A DNA stretch of 64,000 nucleotides from Devosia neptuniae (lineage in GTDB: Bacteria; Pseudomonadota; Alphaproteobacteria; Rhizobiales; Devosiaceae): contig NZ_CP104965.1 in assembly GCF_025452235.1 (NCBI RefSeq), positions 1,364,001-1,428,000 of the forward strand. The letters are read 5' to 3'. The number at the start of each line of letters is the position of its first letter. Position 1 is the stretch's first letter. Of the stretch, positions 35,903 through 49,132 are shown in pieces. Under the pieces are notes generated by a model that was not told the DNA's origin, made no database searches, and was given only the letters and a program-made list of their open reading frames with translations. The position numbers were made by a program, and so were the translations under genes.

Positions 35903-37489
35903 TCAGTGCCGGAAATGGCGCATCCCGGTCATCACCATGGCGATCCCGGCCGCGTCGGCGGCGGCGATCACTTCGTCGTCGCGCATCGAGCCACCGGGCT
36001 GGATCACGGCCGTAGCGCCGGCGGCGACCAGCGCCTCAAGCCCATCGGCAAACGGGAAGAAGGCATCCGAGGCGACGACGGAGCCTTGCGACAAGGCCCC
36101 TTCAATGCCGGCTGCCTTGGCGGCGTCGATCGATTTGCGATGGCCGGTCAGTGCTGAATCGACCCGGCTCATCTGCCCGGCGCCGATGCCGACCGTGGCG
36201 CCGTTCTTGACATAGACGATGGCATTGGACTTGACGTGCTTGGCGACTTTGGCGGCCAGGCGCAGATCGGCCATTTCCGCTGCGCTCGGGGCCTTCTTGG
36301 TCACCACCTTGATATCGCAATCATCGACATTGCGATTGTCGCGCGACTGGACCAGCAGGCCCCCCGCGACGGATTTGACGAGGAGCCCATCGGCCTTGGG
36401 ATCGGCCAGGCCGCCGGTCAGCAGCAGGCGCAGGTTCTTCTTGGCGGCGATGATGGCCTGAGCTTCGGGCGTTGCCGAGGGGGCGACGATCACTTCGGTG
36501 AAGACCTTGACGATCTCTTCGGCGGTCGCCGCGTCGATCTCGCGATTGGTGGCGACAATGCCGCCAAAGGCGCTGACCGGGTCGGTGCGCAGGGCGTTTT
36601 TATAGGCAGTCACCAGATCGCCAGCCACGGCAACGCCGCAGGGATTGGCATGCTTGATGATCGCGACGGCCGCGCCCTGGGCGGGGTCGAATTCGCTGAC
36701 CAGCTCGAAAGCGGCATCGGTATCGTTGATATTGTTGTAGCTGAGCGTCTTGCCCTGCACCTGGGTGGCGGTGGCGACGCCCGGGCGGCTGTCGCCATTG
36801 GCGTAAAAGCCGGCCCATTGATGCGGGTTTTCGCCATAGCGCATGACTTCGCGCAGCGTGCCGGCAAAGCTACGATAGGGAATTTCGGGATAGTCGATCG
36901 CCTTGGCGAACCAGCTCGAAATGGCGCTGTCATAGGCGGCGGTGCGGGCATAGGCCTTGGCGGCCAGCTTCTGGCGCAGCTCGAAGGGCACGCCGCCCGT
37001 GGCCTTGATGGCCTCGAGAATGGCCGGATAGTCAGTGGGATCGACCACCACCGTCACATAGGCATGGTTCTTGGCGGCAGAGCGCACCATGGCCGGGCCG
37101 CCGATATCGATATTTTCGATGATCTCGTCATAGGAGGCGCCCGAAGCGACGGTCTTTTCGAAGGGGTAGAGATTGACCGCAACCAGGTCGATGGCGCCGA
37201 TGTCATGCTCGGCCATGGAGGCGGCATGATCCGCCTTGCCGCGCACCGCCAGCAGCCCGCCATGCACTTTAGGATGCAGCGTCTTGACGCGGCCATCCAT
37301 CATTTCGGGAAAGCCGGTCAGGTCGGAAATCTCGCGGACCTTAAGGCCCGCATCGCTGATGAGCTTATGCGTGCCCCCGGTCGAGACCAGCTCCACGCCC
37401 GCTTCGCTCAGGCCCCGTGCAAAATCGGCCATGCCGGATTTGTCGAATACCGAAAGCAGTGCGCGCCCGACCTTGACCGTCTTGCTCAT
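35903..37489 (-). CDS. purH: Bifunctional AICAR transformylase / IMP cyclohydrolase
   Basis: The last two steps of IMP synthesis. The 528-residue protein has an N-terminal MGS-like cyclohydrolase ([41 protein letters not shown]). The C-terminal transformylase has [26 protein letters not shown] and [13 protein letters not shown]. It also consumes the AICAR made by HisF/HisH. The ATG at 37489 ([19 protein letters not shown]) fits the family start. Confidence 0.97.
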   Translation of the reverse strand: MSKTVKVGRALLSVFDKSGMADFARGLSEAGVELVSTGGTHKLISDAGLKVREISDLTGFPEMMDGRVKTLHPKVHGGLLAVRGKADHAASMAEHDIGAIDLVAVNLYPFEKTVASGASYDEIIENIDIGGPAMVRSAAKNHAYVTVVVDPTDYPAILEAIKATGGVPFELRQKLAAKAYARTAAYDSAISSWFAKAIDYPEIPYRSFAGTLREVMRYGENPHQWAGFYANGDSRPGVATATQVQGKTLSYNNINDTDAAFELVSEFDPAQGAAVAIIKHANPCGVAVAGDLVTAYKNALRTDPVSAFGGIVATNREIDAATAEEIVKVFTEVIVAPSATPEAQAIIAAKKNLRLLLTGGLADPKADGLLVKSVAGGLLVQSRDNRNVDDCDIKVVTKKAPSAAEMADLRLAAKVAKHVKSNAIVYVKNGATVGIGAGQMSRVDSALTGHRKSIDAAKAAGIEGALSQGSVVASDAFFPFADGLEALVAAGATAVIQPGGSMRDDEVIAAADAAGIAMVMTGMRHFRH

Positions 37490-37563
37490 CAAAAATGTCC
37501 CGCAGAGAGAATGGAAATTCTGCGCGCTCGCTAGCACGAAGCGGCGGCAATGGGAACCATGCA

Positions 37564-39156
37564 CTATTGTTCGAGCGTAAAGATCCAAGCGATCTCGCGG
37601 TCGGCGGCGGCTTCGGTCTCCAGCACCAGCTGGCGTGTCTTGTGAAACCCGAGATAGGAGGATTGGCGCACGCTTTCCTCCTCATGGAAATCGGCGCCCT
37701 CCCACAAAAAGCTCCAGACCGCGCCATTGGGCAGCACCAGCCGCACCAGGCCCTCGCCGGACACCCGCCGCACCATGACCTTGGGCGCGAGATGGAAGCG
37801 CACCGAGAGCAGGCCCGATGGCGTGCCATTGGCGATCATGCGGTCCTGCCCCACCAGCGTGGTGCCTTCGGCGAGCAAGGTCAGCCTGCGTTCGAGGTCA
37901 ACGCCGTAGCGCTTGGCATAGCCGGTGGTGCCAAGCGTCAGCAGGTGATCGGCCGTGTCGAGCGCGATGATCGGCGGCGTCCGCTCGGCGTCCTCGGCAT
38001 CGATGGACGGGGCCGAATGGGCGACGGTCTGGCGGAACAGCGCCTGGCTTTCCGGTAGATCCGCCGGGGCGGGGCCGCAGGAGCCCAGGATCAGTTCATT
38101 GCCATGGGAGAATTCAAAGGCCAATGCGCCGGCATGGGCCTCGGCATCAAACCCTTTGGGCGGCACGCGGCCGGAATCGGCGATCACCACCGCTTCGCCA
38201 TTGCGCAGAATGCCATAACCGCCCAGCAGCAGGGAGCGCCGCTTGCGCAGCGGCGACAGCGCCTGCACGGCGATCAGCACATCATGGGGTAATTGTCCGG
38301 CGCCATTGAAATAGACGGGCTCGCCGCTCGACAGCGTCAGTGCATCGAGGCTTTCATGCATGCGATCGATCTGGGCGCCCAGCTCGTTGCTTTCCTCGGT
38401 CTTGTAGCTGCCGGCGGCGCGACGGACGCTGGCCAATTCCACCAGCAGCTGCAATTGCAGCTTGGGATTGCGTGACAAATGCAATCCATCGGCATCGAGC
38501 TGGCTAGCCAATATCGTATTGAGCTTGGCAATGCGGGCCGGCACGTCGGTCTTGTCGTCCTGGTCGCAGATTTCGGCGCCGAGCAGGGCAATGGCAGCGT
38601 AGAGCGCTTCAATGGGGTCGCTGGTCAGCGGTGCGCGCACTTTCAGGCTCTGGATCTGGGTGCCCAGCACGCGCTGAATGGTCTTGGCCTGTTCGGGATT
38701 GGCCCCGTCGAGCAACAGCGGCAAATGCCGCAGCCAATTGAGTATGCGTTGGGCACAGAGCGCGGGCGCCCAGGTGTCGCGTTCGAACTGGGCTTCGCGG
38801 CTGATCCAGTCGAGCACCAGCATGCGGGCAAATTTGCGCTCGCCGGGGTCACGCACATCGCGGAAATGGCGCAGCCAGGAAAAACCATGCAGGTTGAGCC
38901 ACCAATCCTGGTGCTCGGCCTCAAGCCCGAAGGGCGAGGCGCCCCCGGTTTCCACCAGCTTGGAGGCCAGCAGATAGCGGCCGCTCATCATGTCGCGCAC
39001 GGCTTCGCGATCGGAGGGACGGAATTCGGGCAATTCGCCGGCAAAAGCGTCGTCGGCCAGGCCCCGCCAGGTCCAGCGCAGAACCGGCAGGGTCACGACG
39101 GTGTCGGCCAAGCCCAGAAACAGCCGGCGCAGCGCGAATCGAATCTGTCCGGACAT
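37564..39156 (-). CDS. Heparinase II/III family protein
   Basis: 530 residues. A helical N-terminal toroid-like domain ([37 protein letters not shown]) is followed by the beta-sandwich domain with [22 protein letters not shown] and [21 protein letters not shown], which defines the family. Polysaccharide lyase activity is possible but untested. No signal peptide is obvious, although the N-terminus is hydrophobic. The rsmB-heparinase-purH order is conserved in rhizobia. Confidence 0.88.
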   Translation of the reverse strand: MSGQIRFALRRLFLGLADTVVTLPVLRWTWRGLADDAFAGELPEFRPSDREAVRDMMSGRYLLASKLVETGGASPFGLEAEHQDWWLNLHGFSWLRHFRDVRDPGERKFARMLVLDWISREAQFERDTWAPALCAQRILNWLRHLPLLLDGANPEQAKTIQRVLGTQIQSLKVRAPLTSDPIEALYAAIALLGAEICDQDDKTDVPARIAKLNTILASQLDADGLHLSRNPKLQLQLLVELASVRRAAGSYKTEESNELGAQIDRMHESLDALTLSSGEPVYFNGAGQLPHDVLIAVQALSPLRKRRSLLLGGYGILRNGEAVVIADSGRVPPKGFDAEAHAGALAFEFSHGNELILGSCGPAPADLPESQALFRQTVAHSAPSIDAEDAERTPPIIALDTADHLLTLGTTGYAKRYGVDLERRLTLLAEGTTLVGQDRMIANGTPSGLLSVRFHLAPKVMVRRVSGEGLVRLVLPNGAVWSFLWEGADFHEEESVRQSSYLGFHKTRQLVLETEAAADREIAWIFTLEQ

Positions 39157-39276
39157 CAAACTGCGCCCGCGCGCCGCGCGCCCGGGATCAGTCTCTTGCT
39201 AGTCAAAAACCTCAACGACCCAAATCCTTTGCGGTGCAACGTCCCCCGATCGTTGCCATTCGCCCCCGTGCCGATT

Positions 39277-40578
39277 CTAGCGCCGGCGGCGGAAGCGCGC
39301 CACGAAGAATCCGTCCATGCCCCCAGCCAATCCATTCGGGCTCATGCCCGGATGGGTGCGCACCAGCCCTTTGGGCGTTACCGCCTGCTCGAGACCAGGC
39401 AGATCGGCAGCCGAAACCGGGAAGAGTTCGAGTCCCGGCAGCGAATCAAGCGCCCAATCGACCTGCTCTTCGCCCTCGGCCGGCTCAAGCGAGCAAACGC
39501 AATAGAGCAGAGTTCCGTCAGTATCGAGACAGCGAAAGGCATTGGTCAGCAAAGCCCGCTGCAGCCGTACGCGGCCGGCAACGTCACCCACCGAACGATG
39601 CCAGATCACTTCGGGATGGCGGCGGAACGTGCCGGTGGCCGAACAGGGCGCGTCGAGCAACACGCCCGAATAGAGCGAAGCGGGCGCGAACGTGCCGGCA
39701 TCCCCGACAATGGTTTCGGCGGTGTAGTCGAGCCGGGCCAGATTGCCCCGCAGGCGTTCCATGCGGGTGGCGTCGCTATCGAGCGCGGTCACGGCATAGC
39801 CGGCCTTGATCAATTGGGCGGTCTTGCCGCCCGGTGCAGCACAGAGATCGAGCACGCGCGCCCCCGGTTGCAGCGCCAGGAGGCGCGCGGGGATGGCGGA
39901 AGCCGCATCCTGCACCCACCATTGGCCCTCGGCATAGCCGGGCAGGGCCTCGACGGGGCGGTCGCGCTGTTCGATGCGAACGGTATCGGCCAGGGCGACC
40001 TGCGCACCCAGTGTGTCGATCAGGTCGGGATCATTGCTCTTGAGCGTCAGATCGAGCGGGGCGCCGGCGAGCAGGGCATCGGAAAAGCCGTCAATGGCCG
40101 CTTCGCCATAGGCGCCCAGCCAGGTATCGCCAAAGGTATCGGGGATCAGCAGATCGTCGCTCAGCATGCCGAATTTGGCCGAATTGGCCTGGGCGCTGCG
40201 CAACACGGCGTTCATCAGGCCCGACAGATGCCGCGCCTTGGGATCGCGCTTGGTGGCTTCCACAGCCAGGAACAGCGCGCTATGTGCCCCCAGATCGGGC
40301 AAAAACACCAATTGGGCCAGCGACAGGCGCAGGATGGCTTCGAAAGTGCCTGACTTGGCGGGCATGCCCTTGTCGAGCACGGCATGGAGAATGAAATTGA
40401 GTTGGCCCTGGCGGCGCAGGGCCGTGGTGATCAGCCGGTTGGCCAGCGCGCGATCGCGCCCGTCGGCCAGGTCAGCCGCATTGAGGGGAACAAAATTGTC
40501 GCCCGCCAGAACGGCTTTGAGCCGCTGGGCGGCAACGAGACGGAGCTTGAGCCCCGCCGGTTCGGATTTTGGTGCCAC
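39277..40578 (-). CDS. rsmB: 16S rRNA (cytosine-C5)-methyltransferase, RsmB/NOP family
   Basis: It probably methylates C967 of 16S rRNA. The 433-residue protein has an N-terminal NusB-like helical domain and SAM-binding VLDLCAAPGGKTAQLI. Catalytic cysteines lie in LLDAPCSATGTFRRHPE and LYCVCSLEPAEGEEQVD. Start is GTG at 40578. It sits 9 nt after the htpX stop on the same strand. Confidence 0.92.
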   Translation of the reverse strand: MAPKSEPAGLKLRLVAAQRLKAVLAGDNFVPLNAADLADGRDRALANRLITTALRRQGQLNFILHAVLDKGMPAKSGTFEAILRLSLAQLVFLPDLGAHSALFLAVEATKRDPKARHLSGLMNAVLRSAQANSAKFGMLSDDLLIPDTFGDTWLGAYGEAAIDGFSDALLAGAPLDLTLKSNDPDLIDTLGAQVALADTVRIEQRDRPVEALPGYAEGQWWVQDAASAIPARLLALQPGARVLDLCAAPGGKTAQLIKAGYAVTALDSDATRMERLRGNLARLDYTAETIVGDAGTFAPASLYSGVLLDAPCSATGTFRRHPEVIWHRSVGDVAGRVRLQRALLTNAFRCLDTDGTLLYCVCSLEPAEGEEQVDWALDSLPGLELFPVSAADLPGLEQAVTPKGLVRTHPGMSPNGLAGGMDGFFVARFRRRR

Positions 40579-40587
40579 GCTTACGAA

Positions 40588-41583
40588 TTATCCCCAGGGA
40601 CCGCTTTGTCCACCACCCTCGCCGGACCTTCCGGTGGGGGGCACGCGCCAGCCGCTCGTGCTGTTGCCACTCGTGCCGCGAGACGGTGATGCCGATGGCG
40701 AACGGGGCTGAGGCGCTGCGCCCTTATCGTTCACCTGCATCTCCGCTGCAAGCTTCTGCAAGGCCACGATGCGATTGGCGGTGTCGGGGTGCGTGGAAAA
40801 GAGATTGTCCATGCGCTGCCCCGACAGGGGATTGATGATGTACATATGCGCCATAGCCGGGTTGCGCTCAGCCGCGACATTGACGGTTCGATGGGCGGCA
40901 CCGGCAATCTTGTTCAGCGCCGAGGCCAGCGCCAGCGGGTCCGCCGAAATCTCGGCGCCGTGCTTATCGGCCTCATATTCGCGGGTGCGGCTCACCGCCA
41001 TCTGCACCACCATGGCGGCCAGCGGGGCGAGGAACACCATCAGCAATGCGCCAATGCCGCCCAGCGGATTGTCGCGATTATTGCCGCCGCCAAAGAACAG
41101 GCCGAACTGCGCCAAGGCGGAGATCGCGCCGGCAAAGGTCGCCGTAATGGTCATGGTCAGCGTGTCGCGATTGCGGATATGGGCCAGCTCATGCGCCACG
41201 ACGCCGGCCACTTCGCGGGTTTCGAGCGTGCGCAGTAGGCCGGTCGAGACCGCCACCGCTGCATTTTGCGGATTGCGGCCGGTGGCAAAGGCATTGGGCT
41301 GGTCGGACTGGATGACATAGACCGCCGGAGTGGGAATGCCGGCTCGCCGCGAGAGCGTATCGACCATGTCGTAAAGCTCGGGCACCTGGCTGCGCTCGAC
41401 CGGGACGGCGTTCTGCATGCGCAGCACCATCTTGTCGGAATTCCAGTAGCTGAACAGGTTGGTCCCCGCCGCGAACAGCAAGGCGATCATCATGCCTCCC
41501 GTGCCGCCGATGAAATAGCCCACCACCATGAACAGCGCCGTGAGCGCCGCGATCAGGACGGAGGTGCGAAACATGTTGAACAT
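40588..41583 (-). CDS. htpX: Membrane zinc protease HtpX
   Basis: A stress-linked M48 metalloprotease that cuts misfolded membrane proteins. The 331-residue protein has two N-terminal transmembrane segments ([36 protein letters not shown]). The zinc site [10 protein letters not shown] lies near residue 130, two further membrane segments follow, and the third zinc ligand is in [11 protein letters not shown]. The Pro/Ser/Arg-rich tail is variable. GAGG is 6 nt before the ATG at 41583. Confidence 0.96.
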   Translation of the reverse strand: MFNMFRTSVLIAALTALFMVVGYFIGGTGGMMIALLFAAGTNLFSYWNSDKMVLRMQNAVPVERSQVPELYDMVDTLSRRAGIPTPAVYVIQSDQPNAFATGRNPQNAAVAVSTGLLRTLETREVAGVVAHELAHIRNRDTLTMTITATFAGAISALAQFGLFFGGGNNRDNPLGGIGALLMVFLAPLAAMVVQMAVSRTREYEADKHGAEISADPLALASALNKIAGAAHRTVNVAAERNPAMAHMYIINPLSGQRMDNLFSTHPDTANRIVALQKLAAEMQVNDKGAAPQPRSPSASPSRGTSGNSTSGWRVPPTGRSGEGGGQSGPWG

Positions 41584-41678
41584 CGGAGCCTCTTGGGGTT
41601 CGTCTTTCCTGCAACTATGTTGTGACGGCGACGGTTTCATGCAAGGCGCATGACCATACCACAATTGGGAAGCCTGCA

Positions 41679-41888
41679 ATGAGTGATGCAGAACAGAGTT
41701 CGGATGAGGGCGAAGCGCGGCCGCCGCTGACCCCCGCGGCCCAGCGCGCGCTGGCGGAAGCCGAGCAACGCCGCCGCGCCATCGACGGCAAAACCGCCTT
41801 TGCCCCGCGGGAAAAAGGCGGCCGCGGCGGGCTCGAACCCGGCCGCTACGGCGATTGGGAAATCAAAGGTCTGACCAGCGATTTCTAG
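41679..41888 (+). CDS. DUF1674 / SdhAF4-like succinate dehydrogenase assembly factor
   Basis: 69 residues. The conserved C-terminal signature [18 protein letters not shown] is that of the Sdh8/SDHAF4 family, which shields flavinylated SdhA during complex II assembly. The disordered N-terminal half has [21 protein letters not shown] chose the ATG at 41679 because the upstream in-frame codons look non-coding. It converges with the ankyrin gene. Confidence 0.87.
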   Translation: MSDAEQSSDEGEARPPLTPAAQRALAEAEQRRRAIDGKTAFAPREKGGRGGLEPGRYGDWEIKGLTSDF

Positions 41889-41902
41889 CCGGAAAGCGGG
41901 GT

Positions 41903-42547
41903 CTAGCGGCCGCCGGCCCGCTGCAGCAGCTGCACCATGTCGGTAAAGCCGCGATTGCGGGCATGGGTGAGCGGGCTGACCTTGTCGCCATCGGCCAGGT
42001 TTGGATCGGCCCCGGCGTCGAGCAGCAATTTGACGATGGCGACGTGACGCGGCCCGCCATCTCCAAGGATGATGGCCTCCAGCAGCGCAGTCCAGCCCAG
42101 CCGGTTGACGTGATCGACAGCGACGCCCGCCGCGATCAGCGTCGCTACGGTTTCCACATGGCCGCGCTCTGCGGCCGGAATCAAGGCCGTGCCGCCATAG
42201 CGGTTGGTGCTGGTCAGATCGGCGCCGTGGGTCAGCGTCAGCTTGAGGATTTCGAGGTGCCCTCGTGCCCCGGCATAGAGATAGGGGCTGTCGGCAATGG
42301 CGTCCTTGGCATTGACGTCGGCCCCGGCCTCGATCAGCAACCTTGCCGCCTCGATATTGTTGGCATGGGTCGCGACCAGCAGGGCCGTTGCCCCCTCGGC
42401 ATCGCGCGCTTCCAGATCGGCTCCAGCGGCGATCTGCGCCGTTATAGCGGCAATGTCACCTTGGCGGGCGGCGGTAATGAGATCGTCGGCCATGGCGGCT
42501 CCTCCCATCATCAGGACCAGTAATATGCTGCGCCAGAGGAGCGCCAT
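41903..42547 (-). CDS. Secreted ankyrin-repeat protein
   Basis: 214 residues. The signal peptide is MALLWRSILLVLMMGGAAMA, with probable cleavage after AMA. Six to seven tandem ankyrin units follow (DLEARDAEGATALLVATHAN, DVNAKDAIADSPYLYAGARG, VDHVNRLGWTALLEAIILG). It is probably a periplasmic protein-binding scaffold with unknown partner. It begins 1 nt past the ccmG stop on the same strand, so it is likely co-expressed with cytochrome c maturation. Confidence 0.88.
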   Translation of the reverse strand: MALLWRSILLVLMMGGAAMADDLITAARQGDIAAITAQIAAGADLEARDAEGATALLVATHANNIEAARLLIEAGADVNAKDAIADSPYLYAGARGHLEILKLTLTHGADLTSTNRYGGTALIPAAERGHVETVATLIAAGVAVDHVNRLGWTALLEAIILGDGGPRHVAIVKLLLDAGADPNLADGDKVSPLTHARNRGFTDMVQLLQRAGGR

Positions 42548-42548
42548 G

Positions 42549-43082
42549 CTAGAGCCGGGCCTTTTCGATGGCGGGCATCAGGTGATCGGTTACCGCCTGC
42601 GGCGTCAGCGGACCGACATGCTTGAAGGTGATGATGCCATCGGCATTGACCACGAAGGTTTCGGGCACGCCATAGACACCCCAATCGATCGAGACACGCC
42701 GGTCACGATCTGCGCCGACTGCGTCATAAGGGTTGCCCAGTTCGGCGAGGAAGGCGCGGGCGTTTTCGGGCGCATCGGATTGGTTGATGCCGAAGAGGCG
42801 GACCTTGGCGACATCCTTGAGTGCCTCGAGCAGCGGATGCTCGGCCCGGCAGGGCAGGCACCAGCTGGCAAAGACATTGACCACGGTGACTTCGCCCTTG
42901 AGCGCAGCAGTATCAAAGCCCGGAACGCCCAGTTCGGGCACTGCTTCCATGGCAAAGGCCGGCGCGGGCTTGTCGATCAGGACACTGCGGACCAGCGAAG
43001 GGTCGCGGTCCATGGATGAGGCAAAGATCGCAACCAGCGCGACCAGCAGCAGCAGCGGCAGGGCAAACAGCACATAGCGCAT
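42549..43082 (-). CDS. ccmG: Thiol:disulfide interchange protein CcmG (DsbE)
   Basis: A membrane-anchored periplasmic thioredoxin that reduces apocytochrome c haem-binding cysteines. The 177-residue protein has an N-terminal anchor (YVLFALPLLLLVALVAIFA), active site WCLPC with Cys75 and Cys78, and the CcmG fingerprint GVYGVPETFVVNADG. The ATG shares one base with the ccmD stop (TGATG). Confidence 0.95.
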   Translation of the reverse strand: MRYVLFALPLLLLVALVAIFASSMDRDPSLVRSVLIDKPAPAFAMEAVPELGVPGFDTAALKGEVTVVNVFASWCLPCRAEHPLLEALKDVAKVRLFGINQSDAPENARAFLAELGNPYDAVGADRDRRVSIDWGVYGVPETFVVNADGIITFKHVGPLTPQAVTDHLMPAIEKARL

Positions 43083-43252
43083 CAGGCCGGACCCGCCGAG
43101 CGGCGGCGAATACCGCGGGCTTCGAGATCTGCCAGTTTTTTGGCGACACGCCGTGCATCGAGGCGGGTCCAGACAATCAGTGCGGCGACGGCCAAGGTCA
43201 CTCCGGCATAGGCGGCGACGATGAAAACGGCGTGCGGCCCGAGATCGATCAC
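43082..43252 (-). CDS. ccmD: Haem exporter protein CcmD
   Basis: A 56-residue single-span membrane protein that helps release holo-CcmE from CcmABC. It begins IDLGPHAVFIVAAYAGVTLAV, then has a basic cytoplasmic tail (RLDARRVAKKLADLEARG). The GTG start at 43252 overlaps the ccmC stop (GTGA), and the stop overlaps the ccmG ATG. A longer in-frame reading would run back through ccmC and is not genuine. Confidence 0.92.
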   Translation of the reverse strand: MIDLGPHAVFIVAAYAGVTLAVAALIVWTRLDARRVAKKLADLEARGIRRRSAGPA

Positions 43253-44010
43253 GATTTGGCTCCCTGCGCGGCCTGCCGCTCCAGCGCCATGACCCGGCGG
43301 CGGCTGACCTCGGTATGCATGGCTTTGAGGTGCAGCACGAGGAACAGGAATGTAAACGCGAAAAACATCACAAAAAGCGGCGTCAGGATTGAGCCCGGCA
43401 TGCGCGGGCCGTCGGCGCGGAAGACGCTGGCGGGCTGGTGCAGCGTGCTCCACCAATCGACCGAGAATTTGATAATGGGAATGTTAACAGCGCCCACAAG
43501 GGTAAAGACGGCAATGACGCGAGCGGCGCGCAGCTGATCGTCAAAGGCGCGCCATAGGGCAATAATGCCCAGATAGATGAACAGCAGCACCAGGGTCGAA
43601 GTCATGCGCCCGTCCCATTCCCAGAACGTGCCCCAGGTGGGCCGGCCCCAGAGTGAGCCGGTAAACAGCGCCAGAGCGGTAAAGGTCGCGCCTAGAGGCG
43701 CTGCCGCTTTCATCGACACATCGGCCATGGGGTGGCGCCAGACCAGCGAACCCAGTGCCGAAACCGCCATCACCGCATAGACGAACTGGCTGAGCCAGGC
43801 GGTGGGTACGTGCACATACATGATGCGTACCGTATCGCCCATTTGATAATCCTGCGGCGAATTATAGAGGGCAAACCATAGCCCCACCACGAACAGCAGG
43901 ACGGTGAGGATGGTGAGCGGCCAGAGCAGGGGACGGGTCCAGGCGACGAATTGCCCGGGATGGGCGATGCGGCTCCACCAGCTCTGTTTGGGTGTGGTTT
44001 GGATAGTCAT
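43249..44010 (-). CDS. ccmC: Haem exporter protein CcmC
   Basis: A haem-handling-protein family membrane protein that loads haem on CcmE. The 253-residue protein has six transmembrane segments and the periplasmic tryptophan-rich motif WGTFWEWDGRMTSTLVL. Conserved histidines lie in YVHVPTAW and in WWSTLHQPAS. It follows ccmB by 12 nt. Confidence 0.95.
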   Translation of the reverse strand: MTIQTTPKQSWWSRIAHPGQFVAWTRPLLWPLTILTVLLFVVGLWFALYNSPQDYQMGDTVRIMYVHVPTAWLSQFVYAVMAVSALGSLVWRHPMADVSMKAAAPLGATFTALALFTGSLWGRPTWGTFWEWDGRMTSTLVLLFIYLGIIALWRAFDDQLRAARVIAVFTLVGAVNIPIIKFSVDWWSTLHQPASVFRADGPRMPGSILTPLFVMFFAFTFLFLVLHLKAMHTEVSRRRVMALERQAAQGAKS

Positions 44011-44022
44011 GACATCAGCGCT

Positions 44023-44676
44023 CTAATCCTCGGCCGAGCTTATCGCAAGGGCGGCGGCAAAGGGAGCCAGCGCCACGGCCATGAGGCTCAATGCCGCAAG
44101 AAACAGCAGCGCGGCACTCGATTGGGTGGCGCTGATCGCCCCGGTGCCGAAGATCAATACGGGCACGGAGAGGGGTGCGATGAGAATGGGGGCGATCAGC
44201 CCGCCGCGCCTTATCGCCACGGTCACCGCCGCGCCAATGGCGCCGAAAGCGGCCAGTGCCGGGGTGCCCAGCAGCAGCGAGAGCACCATGCGCCAGAAGG
44301 CGGAAAGATCCATGGCCAGCAGCACGGCAAGGATCGGACTGGCGAGTATCAGCGGCAGCGCCGTCAGCAACCAATGGGCGATCACTTTTGCGGCAATGGT
44401 GGCCGAGAGCGGCAGCTCGGCATGGCGCAGCAGGATCAGCGTGCCGTCTTCATGATCGGGGCGGAACAGCCGGTCGAGCCCCAGCAGCATGGCGAGGAAG
44501 GCCGCGATCCAGATAATGCCCGGCGCAATGGTGGCCAACAGTGCTTTATCGGGGCCAACGGCAAAGGGCACGATGGCCCCGGTGATGATGAAGAACAGCA
44601 CCAGCGTCAGCACATCGCCGCCACCGCGCAAAGCCAGCGCCAGTTCACGGCCGATAATGGCGGAAAATGCCCTCAT
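44023..44676 (-). CDS. ccmB: Haem exporter permease CcmB
   Basis: The membrane partner of CcmA. The 217-residue protein has about six transmembrane helices. Family motifs are VLFFIITGAIVPFAVGPD, APGIIWIAAFLAMLLGLDRLFRPDHEDGTL and the GTPALAAFGAIGAAVTV stretch. Its ATG overlaps the ccmA stop (44673-44676). Confidence 0.94.
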   Translation of the reverse strand: MRAFSAIIGRELALALRGGGDVLTLVLFFIITGAIVPFAVGPDKALLATIAPGIIWIAAFLAMLLGLDRLFRPDHEDGTLILLRHAELPLSATIAAKVIAHWLLTALPLILASPILAVLLAMDLSAFWRMVLSLLLGTPALAAFGAIGAAVTVAIRRGGLIAPILIAPLSVPVLIFGTGAISATQSSAALLFLAALSLMAVALAPFAAALAISSAED

Positions 44677-45308
44677 GCGGCCTTGCCCAAAGCCAGGGTT
44701 TCCATGCGGGCGGCATCGGGCAGGGTGATCGGGTCATGCGTGGCGGCAATGGCAATGCCGCCGGCATCCAGATGTCCGTCGATCAGGTCGGTCACCAATT
44801 GATGGCCCTCGGCGTCTAGTGCCGCCGTCGGCTCATCGAGCAGCCAGACCGGCCGCTGCGTCACGAGCAACCGCGCCAATGCCAGGCGCCGGCTTTGCCC
44901 CGCAGAGAGATAACCCGCATCAAGCATGGCCAGATCACCCAGTCCGACGCGATCAAGAGCGGTTTCCACGCTATCGCCTGTCGCGCCATTGACCGCGGCC
45001 CAGAAGCCCAGATTTTCCGCTACGCTGAGGCGCGGCTTGGTGGCATTGCGATGGCCGCTATAATGCAGCAGCGGCCCAGCCTCTGGGTCCGCTCCTTCCA
45101 GGGCAAAAAATCCGGCGAGTGGCGCGACGATCCCGGCCAGTGTCAGCAGCAGCGTGGTCTTGCCGGTGCCATTGGGCCCGCGCAATAAAAGACAGGTGCC
45201 GCCATGGACCGCAAAGCTCATGTCATCGGCCAGCGGCAAGCCGCCGCGACCACAGGCAAGCCCCTGCGCGCGCAGCACTAAAGATGGATAGGCTTGCCTT
45301 TGCGTCAT
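44673..45308 (-). CDS. ccmA: Cytochrome c biogenesis ATPase CcmA
   Basis: An ABC ATPase of the CcmABCD haem-release complex. The 211-residue protein has Walker A GPNGTGKTTLLLTLAG, Q-loop region, signature LSAGQSRRLALARLL and Walker B VWLLDEPTAALD. It is the first gene of the minus-strand ccmABCDG-ankyrin unit and is divergent from acnA across 173 bp, where both promoters must lie. ccmE, ccmF and ccmH are elsewhere. Confidence 0.95.
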   Translation of the reverse strand: MTQRQAYPSLVLRAQGLACGRGGLPLADDMSFAVHGGTCLLLRGPNGTGKTTLLLTLAGIVAPLAGFFALEGADPEAGPLLHYSGHRNATKPRLSVAENLGFWAAVNGATGDSVETALDRVGLGDLAMLDAGYLSAGQSRRLALARLLVTQRPVWLLDEPTAALDAEGHQLVTDLIDGHLDAGGIAIAATHDPITLPDAARMETLALGKAA

Positions 45309-45481
45309 GACCCCATCTCGTATTGAACCAAAGGCAAGACTGGCAAGGGCAATCTTTAGTGTCTATAAGCCGTCACAGATTGGAGTCATTCCAGAAAAGG
45401 CGGCGCTATCCGGCGGATTTCGGGAGCTTTTCCGACTGCGCTTGTCGCGTCAGCAGCAATTCCAGCAAAGGGCGGAGCACC

Positions 45482-48235
<2,754 letters not shown>

Positions 48236-48258
48236 ACACGGCTCACCTGCCGAATTGG

Positions 48259-48291
48259 AAATGGCGGTGCCTCGGGGCCGCCATTTTCTTT
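48259..48291 (+). terminator. Rho-independent terminator after acnA
   Basis: AAATGGCGG and CCGCCATTT form a 9-bp stem around a 10-nt loop, followed by TCTTT, 24 nt past the acnA stop. Confidence 0.82.
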
Positions 48292-48386
48292 GCACCGTGG
48301 CATGAAGGAAACGCTGGCGGCGTTTTTCCTGCTCTCACCCTCTTTTGACTGGCGGGGCTTGTCAGGGCCAGCTTACAAGTTTGCCC

Positions 48387-49121
48387 ATGATATCCCGTTC
48401 CCTATTTGCACCGGTCTCCGGCATTGCCGCCTTCCTCCTCCTGGCCCTTCCGGCCGGTGCGGAAAAAGTGCATGACCGCCCCAAGGCCGTGGTCGAATTG
48501 TTTACCAGCCAAGGCTGCGCGCAATGCCCGCCGGCCGATGCGCTGCTGACCAGCCTCGCCGAAGAGGGCGATGTCATCGCGCTCGCCTATCATGTCGATT
48601 ATTGGGATTATGTCGGCTGGGAAGACACGTTCGGCAAAGCCGATTATTCCGATCGCCAGCGCGCCTATGCCAAAAGCTGGGGCTCCTCGCGCATCTATAC
48701 CCCGCAAATGGTAGTCAATGGCGACAAGGGCGTGGTCGGTTCGCGCCGCAACGAAGTGCATGGAGCGCTCGATCGGGCGACGCTCCCCCTGTCCGTGGAC
48801 ATCACCAGACAGGACGACATGCTCAAGATCGCCGTGCCGCCCAATGCCGATTTCGGCAATGCGGTGGTGTGGCTGGTGACCTATCTCGATCGGGCGGATG
48901 TCGCCATCGACAAGGGCGAGAATGCCGGCAAGACCATGGTCTATACCCAGGTGGTGACCGGCCGGCAGGCGCTGGGCATGTGGGAAAGCGCGACGGGGGC
49001 GGATCTCAAACTACCGCTGCCCGAAATGCTGGCGGAAAATACCGGCATGGCCGTCATCGTGCAGCAGGAAAAGGATGGGCTGCCCGGCCCGATCCTGGGC
49101 GCCGCAGCCTTCGAACGCTAA
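48387..49121 (+). CDS. DUF1223 secreted thioredoxin-like protein
   Basis: 244 residues. The signal peptide (LFAPVSGIAAFLLLALPAGAE) is followed by the family motif VVELFTSQGCAQCPPADALL. The CxxC (CAQC) suggests a thioredoxin-like fold. YHVDYWDYVGWEDTFGKADYSDRQRAYA and RIYTPQMVVNG follow. It is periplasmic, with unknown function. The acnA-DUF1223 pair recurs in rhizobia. The ATG at 48387 gives the best signal peptide. Confidence 0.88.
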   Translation: MISRSLFAPVSGIAAFLLLALPAGAEKVHDRPKAVVELFTSQGCAQCPPADALLTSLAEEGDVIALAYHVDYWDYVGWEDTFGKADYSDRQRAYAKSWGSSRIYTPQMVVNGDKGVVGSRRNEVHGALDRATLPLSVDITRQDDMLKIAVPPNADFGNAVVWLVTYLDRADVAIDKGENAGKTMVYTQVVTGRQALGMWESATGADLKLPLPEMLAENTGMAVIVQQEKDGLPGPILGAAAFER

Positions 49122-49132
49122 GCCGGCGTCCA

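Noticed and set aside
43082..43456. 124-codon reading of ccmD
   Set aside because: The first two thirds overlap ccmC out of frame; only the GTG-initiated 56-residue part resembles CcmD.
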